64,000 bases of DNA, taken from contig NC_080043.1 of assembly GCF_012489685.1 (NCBI RefSeq), forward strand, positions 38,827,127-38,891,126. Reading direction: 5' to 3'. The DNA is from Lotus japonicus (taxonomy: Eukaryota > Streptophyta > Magnoliopsida > Fabales > Fabaceae). The notes under the pieces were generated by a model, which saw only the letters and a program-made list of their open reading frames with translations, had not been told where the DNA came from and searched no databases. Numbering within the stretch: the first letter of the stretch is position 1; each line of letters begins with the position of its first letter. The translations under genes and the position numbers were made by a program. This document shows positions 59,416-64,000 of the stretch, piece by piece.

Positions 59416-60911
59416 GGCTTAATACATCAGAAGGTCCCTGAAATTGTAAAGGGAATCAGTTCCAGGACCTGTAAAATTTTTGCATCAAATTGGGTCCCTA
59501 AGAATTTTTTTTTAATTCAATTAAGGCCAAAGTGTGCCAGCTGCTGATGTGTCTTAAACTTTTTTTCCACATGGCTTTTATAATTTTTTTAAACACCATT
59601 TAATATTTTTATTTTATTTTCCAACTCATTTCCTAAAAAATAAAACCTAAATCTAATTACCCTTCAATTCACCCAAATTATAGAAAACCTACAACCCAGT
59701 TCCAACCTCTTCCTGGTTCAACCCTTCCATTCCCCTCTCCAGAACCTTCATTGCTTCGCTCCTCAACCTGTCGCCGCTCTCCCTCACCCACCGGAGCTCC
59801 TCGTCTACGGCGTCGATGCCGGCGAGGTCGTGCTCGTCGCAGAGGCTCAGGATCATGGAGTGGAACTGCGCGGCCTTGGCGAGGTCGAGCTTATCCGGAT
59901 CGGCGGCTGCCATGAGGTCTCGGAGCTTCTTGCAGAGGCGAGGGCGTGGAAGGAGTGCTGGAGAAGCTCGGTGGTTCCGTGGAGGTTGGAGAGGTGGGAG
60001 GTTTTGGTAGCGATTGAGCGGTGAGGTTAGGAGAGTTCAGATCGGAGGCGGCGTTGGGAGGATTGGAGGGAGGAGAGGAGGGTGGAGAGGGCGTGGTCGG
60101 CGTGAGGAGAGATGGGAGAGGAGGTTGTCGTGGCGGGAGAGCAACTCGGAGCGGAGCTGGATCTCGAGGAGGTGGATCGCGTTGTGGAGCTTCTCAGTGG
60201 TGGAATCTGGTTTGTGATTTTGTACTGCTTGCCAGCACACAAAAGAGGGGTTGAATCTGGTTTGTGATTTTTTAATGAGCTAGAAGTTTTGTGATTTGGT
60301 TCACATATCATGTTTATGATTTAAAACATAAATGTTCATTTTGATGGGTTGTCCAGCTTGAAGATTGTGGCTTCTTGACATTCAGAGCTTTTATGTGAAG
60401 AAACCTTGATTTGAAATCAGTATTTGACTCTTTGGTGGTTTGGGGCTGAAGATGAAGACGATGAGTGATGTTGAATTTGTGGTTGTTTTTGGGTGATGTT
60501 GAATTTGTGGTTGTTTCTGGGTTTGAGGATGAAGATGGTGGTTGATGTTAGATTTGTTGTTGATTCTGAGGATTTTTTTTTCTTCTGAATTTGTTGTTGT
60601 TGATTCCATGGAGATTGAGGGAGATAAGATTAAAGATATAATTAGGATAAAAGTTAAATAAATTGGAATTTTTTAATTTTTAATTTTTCTCTTTAAATAA
60701 ATGAGATGAGTTGGAATTATTTTTTTTTTTAATTAAAAAAATTTATAAAAGCCACGTGTAAATTATGACTAGGACAAAATTGAGGTCTGGCACACTTTGG
60801 CCTTAATTGAATTAAAAAAAATTTCTTAGGGACCCAATTTGATGCGAAAATTTTTCAGGCCCTGAAACTGATTCCCTTTACAATTCTAGGGGCCTTCTGA
60901 TGTATTAAGCC
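59416..60911. mobile_element. Pack-MULE carrying a COG5 gene fragment, TSD TAATTAATA
   Basis: A perfect 9-bp duplication TAATTAATA (59407-59415 and 60912-60920) flanks 1,496 bp with 125-bp inverted ends (59416-59540 and 60787-60911) starting GGCTTAATACATCAGAAGG. The ends also share GTAAAGGGAATCAGTT, CATCAAATTGGGTCCCTAAG and GGCCAAAGTGTGCCAG. There is no transposase. Between the ends is a minus-strand host gene fragment (COG5, see next). A direct repeat GAATCTGGTTTGTGATTTT (60203-60221 and 60253-60271) abuts the captured part. This is the pattern of gene-capturing Mutator-like elements. Confidence 0.93.
59660..60210 (-). pseudogene. COG5: Captured N-terminal exon of COG5 (conserved oligomeric Golgi complex subunit 5)
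   Basis: Minus-strand reading gives, with one frameshift and some stops, EKLHNAIHLLEIQLRSELLS, HADHALSTLLSSLQSSQRRL, SHLSNLHGTTELLQHS, then from 59913 MAAADPDKLDLAKAAQFHSM, LAGIDAVDEELRWVRESGDR and RSEAMKVLERGMEGLNQEEV, VGTGL-stop-VFYNLGELK. This order matches the COG5 N-terminal region of plants; the VGT-x-LQVFYNLG stretch is conserved up to animals. COG5 belongs to the COG tether needed for vesicle traffic within the Golgi. Only about 180 codons are present, and after GELK comes GGTAATTAG, like the beginning of an intron, so capture was probably from genomic DNA. It is not functional as COG5. An antisense effect on the parent gene is possible but unproven. Confidence 0.85.
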
Positions 60912-60935
60912 TAATTAATATTAAGAAATTAAAAC

Positions 60936-61579
60936 CATGGTAGTCAGTATCGTGCGTATCGCACGATACGTATCCCGATACGATACGAAAATCAACCAAA
61001 CGATACGTATCCCATGTATGTATCTTTTTGTGTTCGTATCGTGACCTGTATCGCACATATCGCATGAGTATCGCACGATACGTATCCCGATACGATACAA
61101 AAACAATTTTTCAAATGTCGTTTCATTTTACTCCCCTAGAAAAATTAGGGAGTGGGCATTTAATTTCATTAAAAATTAGTAAATTGCTCTATAAAGTGAT
61201 GTTTTCTTTGATTCTTTCACCCTTTCACGTTCAACTTCACTTCAGCAGCCCTTTCATGTTTCACGTTCAACTTCAGCAGCCCTTTAATGACTTGGAATTA
61301 GGGAGTGGACATTTAATTTCATCTCTTTGATGTTTAGTACTTTAGTTTGGCTTATGGCTTGGAATTAGGTTGAACTTGAACTTTGTGAGACTATTTTTCT
61401 ACTTATGACTTGGATCTTTGATTATTTTGAACTATATTTAGATGATATATTAGTATATTATTTAATTTATGACTTAATTTTTTTTGTGTCCGTATCTTAC
61501 GATACACGTTACGATACGATACGCGACACGGAATTAGGGTCTAGCGATACACGATACGTATCTCGATTTGACTACCTTG
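60936..61579. mobile_element. hAT-like element with GATACG repeats, TSD ATTAAAAC
   Basis: ATTAAAAC at 60928-60935 and 61580-61587 is an exact 8-bp duplication. The ends are CATGGTAGTCAG and TGACTACCTTG. The subterminal regions hold at least ten copies of CGATACG/CGTATCG, with the palindrome GTATCGCACGATAC twice on the left. The middle has no transposase, only a repeated TTCACGTTCAACTTCA/CAGCAGCCCTTT unit (about 61226-61286). Confidence 0.88.
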
Positions 61580-61763
61580 ATTAAAACTATATAAAAATGA
61601 CGATATAGAGAAAATAAATACATATAAGAGTCTATTTGTATTAAAATGGACTTAAGTGTAATATATTATCTCACAAGGGAGTACAGTGTAGGCTTTAAAA
61701 TAAGAGGGGAGGAAAATATAACTTAACCTTCTCTTAGGGGAGGGATGTGTAGGTTTTAAAATA

Positions 61764-62319
61764 GGCTTAATTGCAACTTTGGTCCCTGACGTTTATCAAT
61801 TCCACGATTTTAGTTCCCCACCTAATTTAATTACACGGATGGTCCTGAATTTGCTGGTCGTTTGCAACATTGGTCCTGCCGTTTATTTTTTAACGGAGGA
61901 GGCTTACGTGGATGTCCAATTGGAGAGAGAAAAAAGGACTAAAGAGAGAGGGAAACATGTGAGTTGCACGTGAGATCTGTAACAGTCATCATTTACCCTC
62001 TTCCTCCTTAAAAAACAGAGCACCGTGAGGAAGATGTCTCGAAGCTTGAGATTGAGCGAAAAAGGAAGAGATAAAGAACGAACGAGTCCTTGGAGGCAAG
62101 GAAGAACGTTGAATCAGTTGCTGGTCTCTTTCTCTCTCCAATTCGACTTCCATGTCAGCTAAGTGACCATCCACGTAAACCTCCTCCATTAACAAATAAA
62201 CGGTAGGACCAACAATGCAGACGACCAGCAAAGTCAGGGGCCATCCGTGTAATTAAATTATGTGGGAGACTAAAATCGTGGAATTGGTAAACGTCAGGGA
62301 CCAAAGTTGCAATTAAGCT
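61764..62319. mobile_element. Non-autonomous MULE, TSD TTTAAAATA
   Basis: TTTAAAATA flanks both sides (61755-61763 and 62320-62328). Arms of about 150 bp start GGCTTAATTGCAACTTTGG and both contain CCTGACGTTTA, ATTCCACGATTTTAG and TTACACGGATGG. It sits in the right arm of the fold-back repeat, so it is younger than that element. No coding region. Confidence 0.92.
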
Positions 62320-62385
62320 TTTAAAATAAGATGGGAGGGAAGTTTAATTTACACATCTCTTAAGGGAGGGGAGTGTAATTTACTC

Positions 62386-64000
62386 AAATCTATTTGTTAC
62401 GAAATTTTCATTATATGTTCTTTGATTGGCTCCTCCTAATGTACACTTTTATTTAAAAGACTACACAATCCAATTTTAACCTCTATTATAGGTTCACCTG
62501 AATAAATGTTTTTCCTTCTTAAAATGTTTATTGTAGTTTGACCCAAATTTATGGTAAATTATATTAGGACCCCACCCCAAATTCTTCCACCACCCTTTCC
62601 TTCCTCCACCTCCTCTCCATCACCTCCATCCCCTCAACCTCCTCGTCTTCCCCCACAACTACCACCACCACCACCATCACCACTAGATCTTCTCCTCCCC
62701 ACCACCGATCACTACCCTTCCCTTCCACCACCTCATCTCCACTAACTTCCCTTCCTTCAACCTCGTCGCCCTCTTCCACAACCACCACCACTACCAGTCT
62801 CACTCACCATTCTCCATAAACGAGCATTACTAAGAGAAAACAACGAGGCTTATAAAAAAATAACTAAGAGAAAACAACGGTGCTCTTTCGGATAAACCCT
62901 CGTTTGCTAGGAACTATCTTTAGGATAAACCCTCGTTTGCTAGGAACTATCTAAAAGACTCTGATGGTGGACTCATCATTCTCTCTTCGACCCTCTCTCG
63001 TACTCATCTCTTCTCTCCTCCTTCTTCTCAGGAAACTCTCCTCATTCCCCCTTCTTCACCACCCTCAAGTCCAAAAAAACTTCAACCTAAAAACATTAAA
63101 CCCCTAATTTTACAAATCCCCTCTGAAATCAATCACCACCGAATCGCTCGCCCACCACTGTCACTCACTCTACTCTTCTGGAAACTCCTTTTTACCAACA
63201 AACTACCGACCTCCAAAATCTCCACCCTCATCTAACTCAACATGCATTCCATCTCCGACTCAACGAAAACTACTTCCTCGACTTCCCACATGAACCCAAT
63301 GACAACGATTCCCATAATCTAATCCTCCTCGGCTTGCCGTCATCGCAGCTTAAGCCGACCTTTCCTCCTCCACGAAGTGGAAAAATTCCAGACCAAAAAT
63401 AACGCAATAATGGCAACAAAGCTACGATTAATCACCCCTCCATTTTCCTATTCTTACCACCCTACTTTACGACCTCGATTTTTTAAGAATTATTAATTAA
63501 TTAATTAATTTTTGACTTACACCTAGGGTTTCGTGTTAGCATATGGATGTTTGTAAGAAGTGTGTGCTCAAAATGACAAGTGAAACAATGTTTAAGATAT
63601 CTATCTATGTGTGTATCATTGCAGTTACACTTCAAATGCAAAATTTTGAATTGTACTCAGAGCCTAGTTGCAATTTGGAATTATTCGAAAGGTGATCTCT
63701 CACTGTGAAAATACAAAATAAGTCTCGATTCTTAATTAGAGAGAGGATAAGAACTTCTGATGATCTGTTTGAGAATGTATGTTCGATTTCGTGAATTTTG
63801 ATAGGTTTTATTTTCTGAACCTGGGGAAGTTTTTCTCACCTCTTGCGAGGGTTTTAGTAGAGCACTTCCAGGCTACGAACAAGCATGTTCGAGACCCGTT
63901 TCAAAATTTTGTTGTCCGCCAGAACGATTCCATTTAGTGTAAGGAATCCAGTGCTAAAATAAAAAAATTCAAGTTGGCGAAAAATTTTGAGGTAAAAACA
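62386..64000. other. No confident gene; CT-rich DNA and small tandem duplications
   Basis: 62572-62770 is a CCA/TCC-rich tract whose open frames on both strands are compositional. Two small tandem duplications follow: ACTAAGAGAAAACAACG at about 62829 and 62863, and a 33-bp unit beginning GGATAAACCCTCGTTTGC at 62890 and 62923. From 62950 the plus strand is CT-rich, with TCAGGAAACTCTCC and AACCTCAAC-like words as in a gene leader, but I cannot find an extended reading frame. The last 500 bp are AT-rich. Confidence 0.45.
62890..62955. repeat. 33-bp tandem duplication
   Basis: Two adjacent copies of a unit starting GGATAAACCCTCGTTTGC and ending AACTATCT; identical except at the last bases. Confidence 0.9.

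Larger units (their letters stand above)
59050..62385. repeat. Fold-back repeat split by three nested transposons
   Basis: Left arm 59050-59210: ACACTCCCCTC, then TTATTTCAAAACCTACACAT followed by CCCTCCCCTAAGAGAA, then CTCTTATTTTAAAACCTACA. The inverted right arm runs 61650-62385 (GTGTAGGCTTTAAAATAAGA, CTCTTAGGGGAGGG, GGGGAGTGTAA). The right arm is interrupted by a 556-bp MULE at 61764. Between the arms lie the Pack-MULE and the hAT element. Removing the insertions leaves a short inverted-repeat element of old age whose type I cannot name. Confidence 0.7.

Noticed and set aside
62551..62803. Overlapping Pro-rich and Val/Glu-rich frames
   Set aside because: The CT-rich composition keeps frames open on both strands; there is no start context, domain or partner exon.
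1..64000. CRISPR arrays, operons, prophage or other bacterial systems
   Set aside because: Spliced plant genes and plant retroelements show that this is eukaryotic nuclear DNA; the repeats seen are transposon ends and microsatellites.
1..64000. tRNA or rRNA genes
   Set aside because: I noticed no complete cloverleaf-type sequence or rRNA segment by eye; only the tRNA-complementary primer sites of LTR elements were found. A tRNAscan run would be decisive.

Overview
This is plant nuclear DNA, most likely from a legume. The reasons are two intron-containing genes whose products are plant-type (MBF1 and a plant cysteine oxidase), AT-rich spacers, and dense nested plant transposable elements: a Sirevirus-type Ty1/copia with an envelope-like ORF, Ty3/gypsy elements, L1 and RTE LINEs, MULEs, hAT elements, MITEs, a CACTA end and a TRIM. 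The legume assignment is an inference from the look of the repeats and could not be checked by search. All boundaries and counts below were read by eye.

Layout. 1-6541: 3' part of a Sirevirus-like copia element (end of pol, 949-aa envelope-like ORF, an antisense ORF with its own TATA box and poly(A) signal, four GGGGGAG purine tracts, and a 1.2-kb LTR). Its LTR edge cuts into a minus-strand L1-type LINE (6542 to about 11990), whose ORF1 is split by a solo LTR (9154-10430, TSD GGGCA). 12.2-19.97 kb: two LINE-like fragments with AT-hook-type motifs, a lone copia-like LTR, a 1.6-kb MULE and a proline-codon/CCA-rich insertion with a 20-bp direct repeat. 20290-20929: hAT element. 23211-25686 (minus): intact four-exon MBF1 gene. 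26.0-27.1 kb: LINE zf-RVT/RNase H remnant. 28469-29188: MULE. 29.9-30.8 kb: broken Sirevirus gag. 31608-40939 (minus): complete Athila/Tat-like gypsy element with both LTRs and TSD CACAT, disabled by a nonsense codon and an RT active-site change. 41080-43559: solo LTR with TSD CCCAC. 44.7-46.7 kb: CACTA end, LINE tail, MITE and hAT element. 48192-55721 (plus): intact five-exon plant cysteine oxidase gene with a MITE, an RTE LINE pseudogene, an RTE fragment and a TRIM in its introns. 57919-58077: second copy of the MITE. 59.05-62.39 kb: a fold-back repeat holding a Pack-MULE with a captured piece of the Golgi-tethering gene COG5, an hAT element and a second MULE. 62.4-64.0 kb: no confident gene.

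Only two host genes look functional. MBF1 is a transcription co-activator linked to stress responses. Plant cysteine oxidase is the oxygen sensor of the Cys/Arg N-degron pathway. They lie 22 kb apart and nothing suggests they work together. The rest of the window is a record of repeated transposon insertion. The observations I rate most worth checking are the antisense gene in the Sirevirus, the COG5-bearing Pack-MULE, and the nested structure at 59-62 kb.
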